Shown one piece after another: positions 9,482 through 22,733 of a stretch of DNA of 64,000 nucleotides (position 1 is the first letter of the stretch; the number at the start of each line of letters is the position of its first letter). The DNA is from Draconibacterium sp. (GTDB lineage Bacteria > Bacteroidota > Bacteroidia > Bacteroidales > Prolixibacteraceae). The notes beneath the pieces are model-generated. The model saw nothing but the letters and a program-made list of their open reading frames with translations. It was not told the DNA's origin and ran no database searches. Made by a program: the position numbers and the translations under genes. Where the stretch lies: contig WOYV01000119.1 of NCBI GenBank assembly GCA_011620585.1, forward strand, positions 1 to 64,000, written 5' to 3'.

Positions 9482-12400
9482 ATGAAGACAGTTCGGATAA
9501 TACTCTTTTTCGCTTATGCCCTCTTTTTTTCGCACCCCATTCAGGCTCAACAAAGCGCCTATTACAAAGAAGTGCAGAAAAATATAGATGTGGCAAAGCA
9601 GCTTTATTCCAAACAAAAATACGTTTCGGCCTACCGCGAATTTGAAAAAATTCAGAATCAGGTAGAACCAAAATCAGAGCTGTATTCCGAAGCCGAGTTC
9701 TACCGTTCGGTTTCTGCGCTTCAAGCCGGTTACCGCGCTGGAGAAAAACTGCTCGAAAATTTCATCACCCACTATCCCGAAAGCCCATACATCAACACGG
9801 CCTGGTTTAATATGGGCAAAAACCAGTTCGAACGCAAACAGTACCTGCGTGCACTTCGCAGCTTTCAGAATGTCGACCGCCGCGATCTTTCGGATAACGA
9901 CCGTATTGAACTGGCTTACCAAAACGGTTATGCCAACCTGATGCAGGACAATACAGCCGAAGCACTAAAAGATTTTGAAAAGATTAGAAACTCGAATAAC
10001 CTTTACAGTAAACCGGCTACCTATTATTGGGCACACATTCAGTACCTGAATGAAAATTACGCAGCAGCGCTCGAAGGTTTTTCGAAACTTAACGGCGATC
10101 CGTCGTACTCTCAGGTAATCCCAATTTACGTGAGTCACATTTATTACAAACAACAGAAATATTCCGAAGTAGTTAATTATACGACCTCGATAATCGATGA
10201 TGTTCCCGAAGAACAAAAAGCCGAACTTTCGAGAATTGTGGGCGATTCGTACTTTCATTTAAAAGAATACGGTAAAGCTATACCTTACCTGGAAACATAT
10301 TTTGAAACACCGGGGCCAAAAACCCGCGAGGAGAACTATATTCTGGGTTTTTCTTACTACCACAATGCAGAATACGAAAAAGCAGCTCCGTTACTCGAAA
10401 AGGCCTGCACCGGCGAAGATGAACTGACCCAAAACGCTTATTATCATTTGGCCGACTGCTTTATTAAGCTCGATCAGAAAGAAAAAGCAAAAACAGCCTT
10501 CAGCGCCGCTTCCGAATTCGATTTCAATCCAAAAATCAAGGAAGATGCCTTGTTTAGCTATGCAAAACTTTCGTACGAACTTTCGTATTCTCCTTTTAAC
10601 GAAACCATCAAAGCTTTTGATAAATACATTAGTTTATATCCCAATTCCGACAGAAACGCCGAGGCCTACTCTATTCTGGTGGAAGTGTACATGGTAACAA
10701 AAAATTACAAAGACGCGATTGCATCGATTGAAAAAATTAAAAATAAAACACCCGATATTTTAAGAGCCTACCAACGCGTTACCTTTTACCGCGGTTTGGA
10801 ATTGTTTTCAAATTCGGATTACAACCAGGCCATCGAATATTTCGATTTGTCGCTCGATAACGGCAAATACAGCCGCGAGTTGAATGCCCGCGCCCAATAT
10901 TGGAAATCGGAAGCTTTATACCGATTGGGAGATTACGACAACGCAGTAATCGCTTTTAACCGTTTTGAATCGATGGCAGGATCGACATCTGTTCCTGAAG
11001 CTGAAGGTTCGGACTACAACCTGGGTTATGCTTATCTGAAGATGGATGACAAGGAAACTGCTTTCACGCATTTTAAAAAATACGCACAAAAAATGCAGGG
11101 CAAGCGTACTCCAAAACTGGCTGATACTTTCAACCGCTTAGGCGATTATTATTTCATGAAAACAAACTACACCGAGGCTGTCGATAATTACCGGCGTGCC
11201 TACACCATGAAAATGTACGAAGCCGATTACGCGCTTTTGCAAATGGCTTTTTGTGAAGGATTACAACGCGCACAGGATGAAAAAATCGATAATCTGAACC
11301 GCTTGCTCACCGAGTTTCCCGAATCGGAATACCGCGACGACGCGCTTTATGAATTAGGACGTGCCTACGAACGGACAGGGAAAAATTACGAAGCTGTTCA
11401 GCAATACCAGCAAATTGTGAGCAACTACCCCGGAAGTTCGTTTTATCGGAATGCACTTTTGCAATTGGGTTTGGTGAACTACAACAACGGCGACTACAAT
11501 AAAGCGCTGCAGCAATACAAGGAAGTAGCCGAAAATTACCGGGGCACACCCGAGGCCGAAGCCGCACTTTCAGGAATTAAAAACTGCTATGTTGAATTGA
11601 ACAACGTGGATGCTTACTTTACTTACGCACGCCAGTTTGGAAGCGGTGCCGATGTGAGTGCAAGCGAGCAGGACGACCTCACCTACCGTGCAGCCGAACG
11701 TTTGTATATGGATGGCGATGCAAAAGCCAAACGCCAGCTCGAACAGTACCTTCGCCAGTTTCCAAACAGTAGTAATGCCGTTAACGCACATTTTTACCTG
11801 GCCGAGTTGCAATACAAAGACAGTGAGTTTGAGCAGGCCAACGAACACTATACATTTGTTGCCAATCAGCCCGACAACATTTTTAGCGAACAGGCGCTTT
11901 CCCGAGCTTCAGAAATGCAGTTTAATACCGGAAATTATGCCGAAGCGCTTTCGATGTTTAACCGTTTGGAAAAACTGGCCAACAGCAAATGGAACGTATT
12001 GCGCGCCAACATCGGCCAAATGCGTTGTTACATGATCGATAAAAACTACCCGCAGACGATCGTAGCAGCTCAAAAAGTAAAAAAACTTGACATAAGCAGC
12101 GATGCACTGAAATACGAAGCCGACTATGCAATCGGTAAAGCCTACTACGAATTGGGCAATCTGAACTCAGCCATCGATCCTTTAAAAGACGTGGCCAACG
12201 ACACCAAACTGGAACAGGGCGCCGAAGCCAAATACCTGCTGGCCGAGATTTATTACAAAAACAACAACCTGACAAAATCTGAGCAGGAAATTATCGACTT
12301 TGTGGATAAAGGAACTCCTTACACCTACTGGCTGGGTAAATCTTTCCTTTTACTGGCAAGTATCTACGAAGATAACAACGACCAGTTTCAGGCAAAACAT

Positions 12401-12553
12401 ACGCTGAAAAGTTTGGCTGATAATTACAATGAGGAAGATGATGGCATAGTTGCCGAAGCCACCCGTCGCCTGAACCTCATACTCGAAAAAGAAGCACAGC
12501 AGCAACAAAATGCCATCGACAGTTCATTCCAGATGCAAATCAAACAAAACTAA
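9482..12553 (+). CDS. large secreted tetratricopeptide-repeat protein
   Basis: 1023 aa, signal peptide, many TPR units (e.g. RDDALYELGRAYERTGKNYEAVQQYQQIVSNYPGS). Confidence 0.9.
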   Translation: MKTVRIILFFAYALFFSHPIQAQQSAYYKEVQKNIDVAKQLYSKQKYVSAYREFEKIQNQVEPKSELYSEAEFYRSVSALQAGYRAGEKLLENFITHYPESPYINTAWFNMGKNQFERKQYLRALRSFQNVDRRDLSDNDRIELAYQNGYANLMQDNTAEALKDFEKIRNSNNLYSKPATYYWAHIQYLNENYAAALEGFSKLNGDPSYSQVIPIYVSHIYYKQQKYSEVVNYTTSIIDDVPEEQKAELSRIVGDSYFHLKEYGKAIPYLETYFETPGPKTREENYILGFSYYHNAEYEKAAPLLEKACTGEDELTQNAYYHLADCFIKLDQKEKAKTAFSAASEFDFNPKIKEDALFSYAKLSYELSYSPFNETIKAFDKYISLYPNSDRNAEAYSILVEVYMVTKNYKDAIASIEKIKNKTPDILRAYQRVTFYRGLELFSNSDYNQAIEYFDLSLDNGKYSRELNARAQYWKSEALYRLGDYDNAVIAFNRFESMAGSTSVPEAEGSDYNLGYAYLKMDDKETAFTHFKKYAQKMQGKRTPKLADTFNRLGDYYFMKTNYTEAVDNYRRAYTMKMYEADYALLQMAFCEGLQRAQDEKIDNLNRLLTEFPESEYRDDALYELGRAYERTGKNYEAVQQYQQIVSNYPGSSFYRNALLQLGLVNYNNGDYNKALQQYKEVAENYRGTPEAEAALSGIKNCYVELNNVDAYFTYARQFGSGADVSASEQDDLTYRAAERLYMDGDAKAKRQLEQYLRQFPNSSNAVNAHFYLAELQYKDSEFEQANEHYTFVANQPDNIFSEQALSRASEMQFNTGNYAEALSMFNRLEKLANSKWNVLRANIGQMRCYMIDKNYPQTIVAAQKVKKLDISSDALKYEADYAIGKAYYELGNLNSAIDPLKDVANDTKLEQGAEAKYLLAEIYYKNNNLTKSEQEIIDFVDKGTPYTYWLGKSFLLLASIYEDNNDQFQAKHTLKSLADNYNEEDDGIVAEATRRLNLILEKEAQQQQNAIDSSFQMQIKQN

Positions 12554-12565
12554 ATTCAGAGTACC

Positions 12566-14347
12566 ATGCAGAAATCTTCAAAATATATTCTCCTGATCCT
12601 GTTTTTAACAACGGTTTTTGGTGCACAGGCACAAACACGGCGCGATTCGCTTCAACGCGAAGTGGAGGTTACCAAAACCTACACCCCCACCGTTTCGGAT
12701 GCCAACAAACTGAACAGCATGCCCGAAACCGATGAGACAGAACACCAGAAACCCACTTTTAATTACCGGATCAACAGCCAGCCCGTTTTTAGTACCTTCC
12801 CGCTTACTCCGCTAAAAGCAGCAACCATCGAAACCACCCCACATGTTCAGAAAGGTTATGGTTTGGTTCGCGCCGGGTTTGGAAATTACTACAAACCTTA
12901 TGGCGAAGTTTTCTTTAACAATCTGAATTCAAAAAACTCTGTGTTTGGCATCCATGCGATGCACCTCTCCTCTTTCAGCAAAATCAATCTTAAAGGAAGA
13001 AAACATGTGGATGCACCATTTATGAATAATCAGCTTGAATTATTTGTAAAAAACAGCGTTAGGAATTCGATTCTTTCAGTTGATGCGAACCTGAAACACG
13101 ATGCCTTTCGTTATTACGGTTATCCGCTCGATCCTGTTCCCGATCTTTTGTTGGAAGATGATCAGCAGATCAATTATTTTGGAACCAAACAATCTTTTGT
13201 ACGAGGCGGTTTTCATATCAACCTGGATAATCCCGGAGCAGAAATGGATGAACAGGAAGTTGGCTTCGACTTCGACTACCATTACTTTGGAACCAAAACC
13301 GATCAGCGCGAGAATTACGTGAATTTTACCGTTGATTACCGTCAACCTCTTGTTACAGGGGTTGGTTTGATCGAAGGTGGAGTGGAATTTACAAATGCCA
13401 GCCAGATTTATTTACCTTCTGATACAACCCTGGGTAAAAAATCGACAACGGTTTTATTTGCGAAACCGGCCTGGTATATTGGCAATAAAAAAGCCAATGC
13501 TACCCTTGGCGTAAGTACCTGGTTTATTATGCAGAGCGACATGGACACCGAAGCTAAAATTGCCCCGAACATCAGGGCAAACTGGGCGCCGGTGGAAGAG
13601 ATCATTACCCTTTTTGCAGGAATCGACGGCGAGTTCATCAACAATTACTATTCAAAAATTGCCTACGAAAACCCGTTTGTCGATCCCACTCACAATGTTC
13701 GAAATTCGATGCAGCGCATTCGCTTTTACGGAGGTTTCGATGGAAAGCTTTCGAAAAAAACAGCCTTTAAAGTTTCGGGCGAATATGCTGTTATTGCCGA
13801 TCAGCCGCTATATTTTCTGAACGAAAACTACTATCTGACCCCGCTGGTAAATCCAAATCCATTAATTGTAGACAATACTTTTGCAGTTTTATACGATGAT
13901 ATGAACCGCATGAAGTTGAATGCCGAAATCTATCATGCGTCGTTGGATAAGCTTGATCTTTTGCTCTCGGTGAATTACTACAGCTACAAAATGAGTGAAC
14001 AGCAAGAAGCCTGGAACCTTCCACAATGGGATGCAACCGTTTCGTTAGGATACAAAATCACAGAACAATTAAGTGTAAAAGCTGATTTATTTATGATGGG
14101 AGAACGGAAAGCGTTGATTTTAGAATACCCCGGCCCTTCATATCTTGCAGTTGCAATTGGCCCCTCCAGAAAAACATATACCCTTGATCCGGTCTTTGAT
14201 ATTAATCTGAATGGTACCTATCAACTCACCAATAAATTTGCCTTATTTGCCCAACTCAATAACCTGGGATTCCAGGGTTACGAACGCTGGTTTGGGTACC
14301 CGGTCCAGAGCTTTAATTTCCTGGCCGGCATTAGTTACGCGTTCTGA
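12566..14347 (+). CDS. outer-membrane beta-barrel, TonB-dependent-receptor-like protein
   Basis: Signal peptide, no plug motif seen, alternating barrel-like strands and C-terminal aromatic (FLAGISYAF); 12 bp downstream of the TPR gene. Confidence 0.75.
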   Translation: MQKSSKYILLILFLTTVFGAQAQTRRDSLQREVEVTKTYTPTVSDANKLNSMPETDETEHQKPTFNYRINSQPVFSTFPLTPLKAATIETTPHVQKGYGLVRAGFGNYYKPYGEVFFNNLNSKNSVFGIHAMHLSSFSKINLKGRKHVDAPFMNNQLELFVKNSVRNSILSVDANLKHDAFRYYGYPLDPVPDLLLEDDQQINYFGTKQSFVRGGFHINLDNPGAEMDEQEVGFDFDYHYFGTKTDQRENYVNFTVDYRQPLVTGVGLIEGGVEFTNASQIYLPSDTTLGKKSTTVLFAKPAWYIGNKKANATLGVSTWFIMQSDMDTEAKIAPNIRANWAPVEEIITLFAGIDGEFINNYYSKIAYENPFVDPTHNVRNSMQRIRFYGGFDGKLSKKTAFKVSGEYAVIADQPLYFLNENYYLTPLVNPNPLIVDNTFAVLYDDMNRMKLNAEIYHASLDKLDLLLSVNYYSYKMSEQQEAWNLPQWDATVSLGYKITEQLSVKADLFMMGERKALILEYPGPSYLAVAIGPSRKTYTLDPVFDINLNGTYQLTNKFALFAQLNNLGFQGYERWFGYPVQSFNFLAGISYAF

Positions 14348-14361
14348 TCAATCAATTCGGA

Positions 14362-14395
14362 AAGAAGAGGGGGCCACAGCGCTCCCTTTTTTATT
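14362..14395 (+). terminator. putative terminator after the OMP gene
   Basis: GGGGGC-cacagc-GCTCCC (with G-U) followed by TTTTTTATTTT. Confidence 0.45.
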
Positions 14396-14623
14396 TTAAG
14401 CAAGCGCTATATCGCTCATTTTCAAGTTAATAACTTGTTAAAAAATACTCCTTTAAAAGGCTCCTAAAACGCCAACTCTTTCACGATTTTTTCTATCTTT
14501 GTCGGGTGATTTCAATACAAGTTTTAAAACGTCAAAAAAGCCTGAAAATCAATTAGTTTCCTTTTGAAGGGTTAAGCATCTTCAATACCTGGGAAACTAT
14601 TTTATTTTACAGATTCTGTTTGA

Positions 14624-16621
<1,998 letters not shown>

Positions 16622-16692
16622 TTAAGATATGAGACTTTAGCGCCGGGCAGTGAAATTTCCCGTTCATGCTGAAATTTCAAATAAAATATGGA

Positions 16693-16719
16693 TGAAAACC
16701 GGGTTAGCCCCGGTTTTCT
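16693..16719 (+). terminator. rho-independent terminator after gyrB
   Basis: GAAAACCGGGttagcCCCGGTTTTC hairpin followed by TTATC. Confidence 0.7.
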
Positions 16720-16757
16720 TATCTCAATACTTAATACCAATTACTAAAATCTTTTGA

Positions 16758-17342
16758 ATGAATATTTGTGTTTTTTGTTCGTCGAGTAATGCCATAGCAG
16801 AAGTATATTTCCAGGAAGCTCATCAGCTTGGAACCATGATTGGTAACAGTGGACACGCGTTAATTAATGGTGGCGCCAATGTAGGTTTAATGGAAGCCGT
16901 AACGGTTGCAGCCAGTAAAGCCGGGGCAAAAACAATAGGAATTATTCCCGAAAAAATGATCGGACGGTCGCTCGCATCAGATAATTCACACAAAGTCATT
17001 ATTACTCCTGATATGATGGAACGAAAAGCCAAAATGCGCGATATGTCGGATGCATTTATTGCGTTGCCCGGTGGTTTCGGAACACTGGAGGAAATTTTGG
17101 AAGTTATGACACTCCGTCAGCTTTCGTATCATACAAAACCTATTGTTTTTATAAATACAAACGGTTTTTTCGACGATCTTTTTCGTCAGTTTGAACGTTC
17201 GTACAACGAAATGTTTGCAAAAGACGTATACAAGAGACTTTATTTTGTAGCCGGAAATGCGGAGGAAGCCATGCATTATATTTTAAAGTACGAGGCTGAG
17301 GAACTCGATTCGAAATGGTTTGTGGTTCCCGAAAAGAAGTAG
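16758..17342 (+). CDS. LOG family protein (TIGR00730 Rossmann fold)
   Basis: ALINGGANVGLMEAV and ALPGGFGTLEEILEVMTLRQLSYHTKPI (PGGxGTxxE motif). Confidence 0.93.
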   Translation: MNICVFCSSSNAIAEVYFQEAHQLGTMIGNSGHALINGGANVGLMEAVTVAASKAGAKTIGIIPEKMIGRSLASDNSHKVIITPDMMERKAKMRDMSDAFIALPGGFGTLEEILEVMTLRQLSYHTKPIVFINTNGFFDDLFRQFERSYNEMFAKDVYKRLYFVAGNAEEAMHYILKYEAEELDSKWFVVPEKK

Positions 17343-17559
17343 GGGAAAAACAGATAAGTTGGTATTATCGTTGTTTGGGCCCGCGAAAAAAAACTGACAA
17401 ACTTGCACTAATATCTGAATTTGCTTTTCACTTTTTAACAAAAGCCAGGCTTGCTTGTTAAATTATGCAAAATAGAACACCTGAAAAGTATATGCAGCCA
17501 CTAGTGGCAATAAATTTGCTGAAGGAGAACGCAATTATTAATTAAAAAATGAAAAGACC

Positions 17560-19002
17560 ATGAAAAAATTTGGAAGAGTTTCATTGACATTGTTACTGGT
17601 GATCGCCGGAGCTTTTGTGGCAGTTTGGGCATATAGCACCTTTTTCAACGAGCCCCAGGTAATACATGTAAAAGACGAACAGGCCGCATTAAAATATACC
17701 GGGTTACCCGCCGAAGGCGAGCAAACACTTCCCAACCTGACGTATGCTGCAGAAAATTCGGTTCATGCCGTAGTACATATTGCAACACAGTCTGTTCGAA
17801 CCGGCGAATGGTCAAGTGGCAATCCTTTTCTCGATGAATTTTTTGGATTAAGAAGAAGTGAACCCCAGGTACGACAGGGTTTTGGTTCGGGCGTTATTTT
17901 AAGTAACGATGGCTACATTGTTACAAACAATCATGTAGTGGAAGATGCTCAGAATGTAAAAGTGATTTTGAACGACAAACGTGAATTTGAAGCAAAAGTA
18001 ATTGGTACCGATCCTTCAACCGACCTGGCGCTGCTTAAAATTGACGCCGAAGATTTACCCTTTCTTACTTACGGAAACTCGGAAGACCTGAAACTCGGGG
18101 AATGGGTACTAGCCGTTGGAAACCCTTTTAACTTAACTTCTACCGTAACTGCAGGAATCGTAAGCGCACGCGCCCGTAATCTCGGCATCAATCAGGATAC
18201 CTATTCCATTGAGTCATTTATCCAAACAGATGCTGCCGTAAATCCCGGAAACAGTGGTGGCGCGTTGGTTAATCAGCAAGGTAAACTGGTTGGAATAAAT
18301 GCTGCGATTGCATCACGAACCGGTTCGTACACCGGATATTCTTTCGCCATTCCGGTGTCGATTGTGAAAAAAGTTGTAGCCGATTTAAAAGAATTTGGAG
18401 AGGTTCAGCGTGCCTTACTTGGTGTAAATATTGGGGATGTAAATGCCGAACTGGCAAACAAATTGAACCTCGAACGTGTTGAAGGTGTTTACGTAGGAGC
18501 AGTTACTGAAAACGGTGCCGCCAAAGAAGCAGGGATAAAAGCAGAAGATGTAATTATTTCAGTGAACGGTGAAAAAGTAAAAACGTCGGCCGAATTACAG
18601 GAAAAAGTCAGCCAGTTCCGTCCGGGTGACGATATCAAAGTTACTGTACTTCGCGACAACAAAGAGAAACAATTTACCGTTACTTTGCGTAACAGACACG
18701 GTGATACTCAAATTGTGAGGGATAACACCGTTATTTTAGGAGCCGAATTCGAATCGGTCGACGACAATGTAAAACGCGAACTCGATATCAATTCGGGTAT
18801 CGTGGTTACAAGTGTTAAAAATGGAAAACTAAAAGATATTGGTATAAAAAAGGGTTTTATCATCACTGCCGTGAACAAAAAGCCCATTTATGAGGTCAAT
18901 GATTTTAAGAGAGAGATAGGAAATGCAAGAGGAGGAATTTTTCTGGAGGGGGTTTATCCCAATGGTGAATATGCATACTACGTTTTACCCGCAGGTTACT
19001 AA
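17560..19002 (+). CDS. Do/DegP family serine protease (HtrA)
   Basis: Catalytic GNSGGALVNQQGKLVGIN; GFGSGVILSNDGYIVTNNHVV; two PDZ regions. Confidence 0.95.
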   Translation: MKKFGRVSLTLLLVIAGAFVAVWAYSTFFNEPQVIHVKDEQAALKYTGLPAEGEQTLPNLTYAAENSVHAVVHIATQSVRTGEWSSGNPFLDEFFGLRRSEPQVRQGFGSGVILSNDGYIVTNNHVVEDAQNVKVILNDKREFEAKVIGTDPSTDLALLKIDAEDLPFLTYGNSEDLKLGEWVLAVGNPFNLTSTVTAGIVSARARNLGINQDTYSIESFIQTDAAVNPGNSGGALVNQQGKLVGINAAIASRTGSYTGYSFAIPVSIVKKVVADLKEFGEVQRALLGVNIGDVNAELANKLNLERVEGVYVGAVTENGAAKEAGIKAEDVIISVNGEKVKTSAELQEKVSQFRPGDDIKVTVLRDNKEKQFTVTLRNRHGDTQIVRDNTVILGAEFESVDDNVKRELDINSGIVVTSVKNGKLKDIGIKKGFIITAVNKKPIYEVNDFKREIGNARGGIFLEGVYPNGEYAYYVLPAGY

Positions 19003-19059
19003 TAAACCCTGTTTGCACTTTTAAGTTTGCATTAATAAAAATTCATTGATTTTTTCTCC

Positions 19060-19090
19060 TTGAATTGTAAGTATTTATGTGCTATATTTG
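19060..19090 (+). promoter_or_regulatory. Bacteroidetes-type promoter of rpoD
   Basis: TTG at 19060-19062, 20-nt spacer, TATATTTG at 19083-19090 (consensus TTG...TAnnTTTG). Confidence 0.6.
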
Positions 19091-19111
19091 CACGATTTTT
19101 AAGAAAACTAT

Positions 19112-19972
19112 ATGAGACAGCTAAAGATCACAAAGTCAATCACTAACCGTGAAAGTGCCTCTTTAGACAAGTATTTACAGGAAATCGGAAAGGAAGAACT
19201 GATTACTGTCGAAGAAGAAGTGGAATTGGCCCAGCGGATCAAGAAAGGTGATCAGGCTGCTTTGGAAAAACTCACAAGAGCAAACCTGCGTTTTGTGGTG
19301 TCGGTGGCAAAACAGTACCAAAATCAGGGACTGAGTCTACCCGACCTCATCAACGAAGGAAACCTTGGATTAATTAAAGCAGCTGAGAAATTCGATGAGA
19401 CCCGCGGTTTTAAATTCATTTCTTATGCAGTATGGTGGATTCGTCAATCGATTCTTCAGGCCTTAGCAGAGCAGTCGCGTATCGTTCGTTTGCCATTGAA
19501 CCAGGTAGGTTCACTGAACAAGATTAACAAAGCTTTTTCAAAATTTGAGCAAGAACACGAACGCAAGCCCTCACCCGAAGAATTAGCCGAATCACTGGAC
19601 TTACCTGCCGATAAGGTTGCCGACACTTTGCGTGTTTCTGGCCGTCATGTTTCTGTTGATGCACCGTTTGTCGACGGTGAAGACAACAGTTTGCTCGACG
19701 TGCTGGTAAACAACGACTCGCCAAATGCCGACCGCAGCCTGATCATGGAATCATTGTCAAAGGAGATTCATCGCGCGTTAGCTACATTGACCGAACGTGA
19801 GAGCGACATCATTCGACTGTTTTTTGGCATAGGGTGCCAGGAAATGACATTAGAGGAAATCGGTGAACGATTTGGATTAACCCGCGAAAGGGTACGTCAG
19901 ATAAAAGAAAAAGCTATTCGACGATTAAGACATACATCGCGAAGCAAATTATTAAAATCATATCTGGGATAA
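19112..19972 (+). CDS. rpoD: RNA polymerase primary sigma factor RpoD/SigA
   Basis: [69 protein letters not shown]; region 4 [18 protein letters not shown]. Confidence 0.96.
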   Translation: MRQLKITKSITNRESASLDKYLQEIGKEELITVEEEVELAQRIKKGDQAALEKLTRANLRFVVSVAKQYQNQGLSLPDLINEGNLGLIKAAEKFDETRGFKFISYAVWWIRQSILQALAEQSRIVRLPLNQVGSLNKINKAFSKFEQEHERKPSPEELAESLDLPADKVADTLRVSGRHVSVDAPFVDGEDNSLLDVLVNNDSPNADRSLIMESLSKEIHRALATLTERESDIIRLFFGIGCQEMTLEEIGERFGLTRERVRQIKEKAIRRLRHTSRSKLLKSYLG

Positions 19973-19979
19973 AAAATCG

Positions 19980-20014
19980 AAAGGTTGCCAACAGCGGCAA
20001 CCTTTTTTTATTTT
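19980..20014 (+). terminator. rho-independent terminator after rpoD
   Basis: AAGGTTGCCaacagcGGCAACCTTTTTTTATTTTT. Confidence 0.85.
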
Positions 20015-20016
20015 TA

Positions 20017-21279
20017 CTAATCATTAATCCATTCCGGCATTTCAGGTACTATCCCACTTTCAATTGAAGTTGGCTCAGCGCCCCCACCCTTTTGATCTCC
20101 TCCTTTTTGCTTACGATAAGCAATTAAAGCCCAAGCCATAATAATACTGGTTATTATTATCACCAGAAAAAGTATCCCGTTTTCAAAACCTTCATACCTC
20201 AGAGAATCCGGAATCGCAAAAAACAAAAGGATAGAAATCAATCCGCGTGGTGCAATAAAGGTTTGTGGCATTATTTCTTTACGCTCGACAATAAAGAGCA
20301 ATCCAAAACGCAAAATATAAGTCACCAGTATAAATAAAATACTGATCAGCCAAACATGCCAGCTTAGCAACGAGGCAAGTGGTAGAGTCATCCCGAATAC
20401 CACGAAGAAGAAAGTGCGAACCAGAAACGAAGTTTCCACCGTAATCATTTTAAACTGATCGAACAGCGTTTCCATGCGTTCGTCCTTCAGCCACTTTTCT
20501 AATTTCCAGAAGAGTAATACTTTGTGATTGCGCAACAATAAGCCAAACATCAGAATAATGATTAATGACGAAAGATGAAATAACTTACCTACCGAGTACA
20601 ACAAAACAAGTACTGACAGGAAGAGGAAAAATTTAGTTTCACCCCTGATATTCTGAATAATGTATAACAGCACATAACTCAAGGTAACAGAAATAAAAAG
20701 GGTAAGAAGCAGGTTCCCGGTAATTACCAGGCTTAGTTGCCGTATTCCTTCTACGTCCACATTTTCAACAATCATATAAAATACCATGATCCCAAGTATA
20801 TCGGAGAAAGTACCTTCGTAAATCATGAATTCTTTTTTGTAAGCGCCGAGGTTGGCAACGCTTGGGATAACAATCGCGCTACTCATAATCGACAAGGGAA
20901 GCGCATAAACCAGGGCTTCTATAAATTGCATGTCAGGCTTAAAAGCCAACAGCAAAAACGATAAAGCCACGGACGTAAATGCCAGCGAAAGCGCGGCAAC
21001 TGTAAACGATTTCCAAATAACCGGCCATTTTTCCCTGGTCAGTTCAAGGTCGAGTGCAGCTTCCAGTACAATCATTATCAACCCAACTATTCCCAGAATT
21101 TCGAGCGAACTGTAATAATCGGGGTCAATATTAAAATAGATGAGTAACTGTTTTAAACCAATCCCCATAAGAATCAGCACCAATACGCTTGGGATGTTTG
21201 TTTTACGTGATAAAATATTCGTAAAAAACGATACGATGATTATCACACAAAGTCCTATCACAAAAAGGTATGAATTCAT
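20017..21279 (-). CDS. cation:proton antiporter (CPA family)
   Basis: 420 aa polytopic membrane protein with about 12 hydrophobic segments; LVLILMGIGLKQLL, EAALDLELTREKWP, IAPRGLISILLFF. Confidence 0.85.
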   Translation of the reverse strand: MNSYLFVIGLCVIIIVSFFTNILSRKTNIPSVLVLILMGIGLKQLLIYFNIDPDYYSSLEILGIVGLIMIVLEAALDLELTREKWPVIWKSFTVAALSLAFTSVALSFLLLAFKPDMQFIEALVYALPLSIMSSAIVIPSVANLGAYKKEFMIYEGTFSDILGIMVFYMIVENVDVEGIRQLSLVITGNLLLTLFISVTLSYVLLYIIQNIRGETKFFLFLSVLVLLYSVGKLFHLSSLIIILMFGLLLRNHKVLLFWKLEKWLKDERMETLFDQFKMITVETSFLVRTFFFVVFGMTLPLASLLSWHVWLISILFILVTYILRFGLLFIVERKEIMPQTFIAPRGLISILLFFAIPDSLRYEGFENGILFLVIIITSIIMAWALIAYRKQKGGDQKGGGAEPTSIESGIVPEMPEWIND

Positions 21280-21449
21280 ACAAAACAGCAGTTTAGCTTA
21301 TTAATATTTCAGCAAAGTTTGAATAGGAAAGATAAGTTAAAAATATCCAATTTCCAGCATTCAATACCAAAAGTAATTATATGACGATGTAGAAAACCGT
21401 GCGACAATTTCATCTTCAGCTTTTTATAGGCGTAACCGTTAATTTCAAA

Positions 21450-21490
21450 TAAAAAACCGGGTTGGCTTTTGTAGCAGCCAAATCCCGGTC
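21450..21490 (-). terminator. terminator of the BtuG-like gene
   Basis: On the minus strand ACCGGGATTTGGCTgctacaaAAGCCAACCCGGTTTTTTATTT; strong stem followed by a T tract. Confidence 0.7.
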
Positions 21491-21538
21491 CATCACGATT
21501 TTCAAAAAAGCGAATGCTCCGAAAAGCACTCAGAAATA

Positions 21539-22618
21539 TTATTCGGCTGTGAGCATTATAAATGGCGCTTTGCCTGTTTCGAATTCATCTATAAAAGCCC
21601 CGTCGGGTTGATAAGTTTGGGCTGTTCCGTTCGACGTAACGCTTTCGGCGATAAAAGTAAAAACCTGGTGATTATACCAACCCACACCATTAAGGCCTGA
21701 GAGGTTTTCGACCAGATTATTGGGTTCAAAACTTTTGGAAGCCACATCGAAAATGGCAATTGCTCCGCTGAGGTTCCAATTCGCATCGTAGGCCGAAGTC
21801 ATCACATATATTTTGCTGAAATCGGTATTCGCCGACAGAATATTTACATACGAAGTGCTCACCCCATCCAGTTGGTAGGTCCCTTCATATTCATCGCTAC
21901 TTGTGTTGATGTACCCTAATCCGGTATTTTCGGAATAGTCGCTGTAAGTGCTAACAAGCGAAACGTACAGATTTTCCTGTTTGTCTTTTACAAAATACGA
22001 AGTAACTGCAGGCGTTTCGATGTACGAAACCTGATCGTTGCCGAGGTCAACTATAGCGACACTGTCCTTATAATTCAGTGCCGCGTACAATTTGTTATTG
22101 GCAATCGCCATTCCTTCAGGCCCGCCCGGAAGTAAAATCTTTTTCTCTACTGTTTTACCCGAGATGTTGTATTTGGCAATGTACGACAACGACTCATCGG
22201 CCCAAATGTCGCCACCCCAGCACGTAATGTAGAGGTAGTTTCCGTATCCAACACCAAATCGAGGTTTAACGATATCGGCGCTTACACCATTTTCGGTTTG
22301 AGAAAAAGTTTCCGCATCGACCCAAAGCAACTCGTCGGGATTATTTCCGAGCATGTAAATTTTTCCATTGTAAGTGAACGCATGCTGGATGTTAGAAACC
22401 AAAGCTACATCATTCACATTCTGGTAATAATTATTGAATACCGTTCCGGTTTCTTTATAGAAAGCGGTAATGGTACTTTTGGCTCCGGCATAATCACCGT
22501 AGTTGATGATATAACTAACGGCAGGTTCCACTTCTTCCGGAACAGGATCGTTTTTAGTACACGAAAATAAACCGACAGTAATCGGGATCAGTAATAAAAG
22601 ATTGAATTTGTTTTTCAT
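21539..22618 (-). CDS. DUF5074/YncE-like beta-propeller surface lipoprotein, BtuG-like
   Basis: Lipobox LFSC; repeated propeller-like blades; directly downstream of a riboswitch-controlled BtuB-like receptor. Confidence 0.7.
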   Translation of the reverse strand: MKNKFNLLLLIPITVGLFSCTKNDPVPEEVEPAVSYIINYGDYAGAKSTITAFYKETGTVFNNYYQNVNDVALVSNIQHAFTYNGKIYMLGNNPDELLWVDAETFSQTENGVSADIVKPRFGVGYGNYLYITCWGGDIWADESLSYIAKYNISGKTVEKKILLPGGPEGMAIANNKLYAALNYKDSVAIVDLGNDQVSYIETPAVTSYFVKDKQENLYVSLVSTYSDYSENTGLGYINTSSDEYEGTYQLDGVSTSYVNILSANTDFSKIYVMTSAYDANWNLSGAIAIFDVASKSFEPNNLVENLSGLNGVGWYNHQVFTFIAESVTSNGTAQTYQPDGAFIDEFETGKAPFIMLTAE

Positions 22619-22733
22619 CCGTTTATATTTTTAATTTTTAAATGGTAACTCATGTAACTCGCATAATCATTGTATTGTATCTGATTGGAAGTTTTTTATG
22701 TTGCTCGTTTCATTATAAATTTTGTTTTTTGTA

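Noticed and set aside
9482-14347. TPR plus OMP pair considered as a possible SusCD-like or novel secretion system
   Set aside because: No SusC/SusD motifs; I know similar TPR/OMP pairs as common Bacteroidetes core genes, so not claimed as novel.
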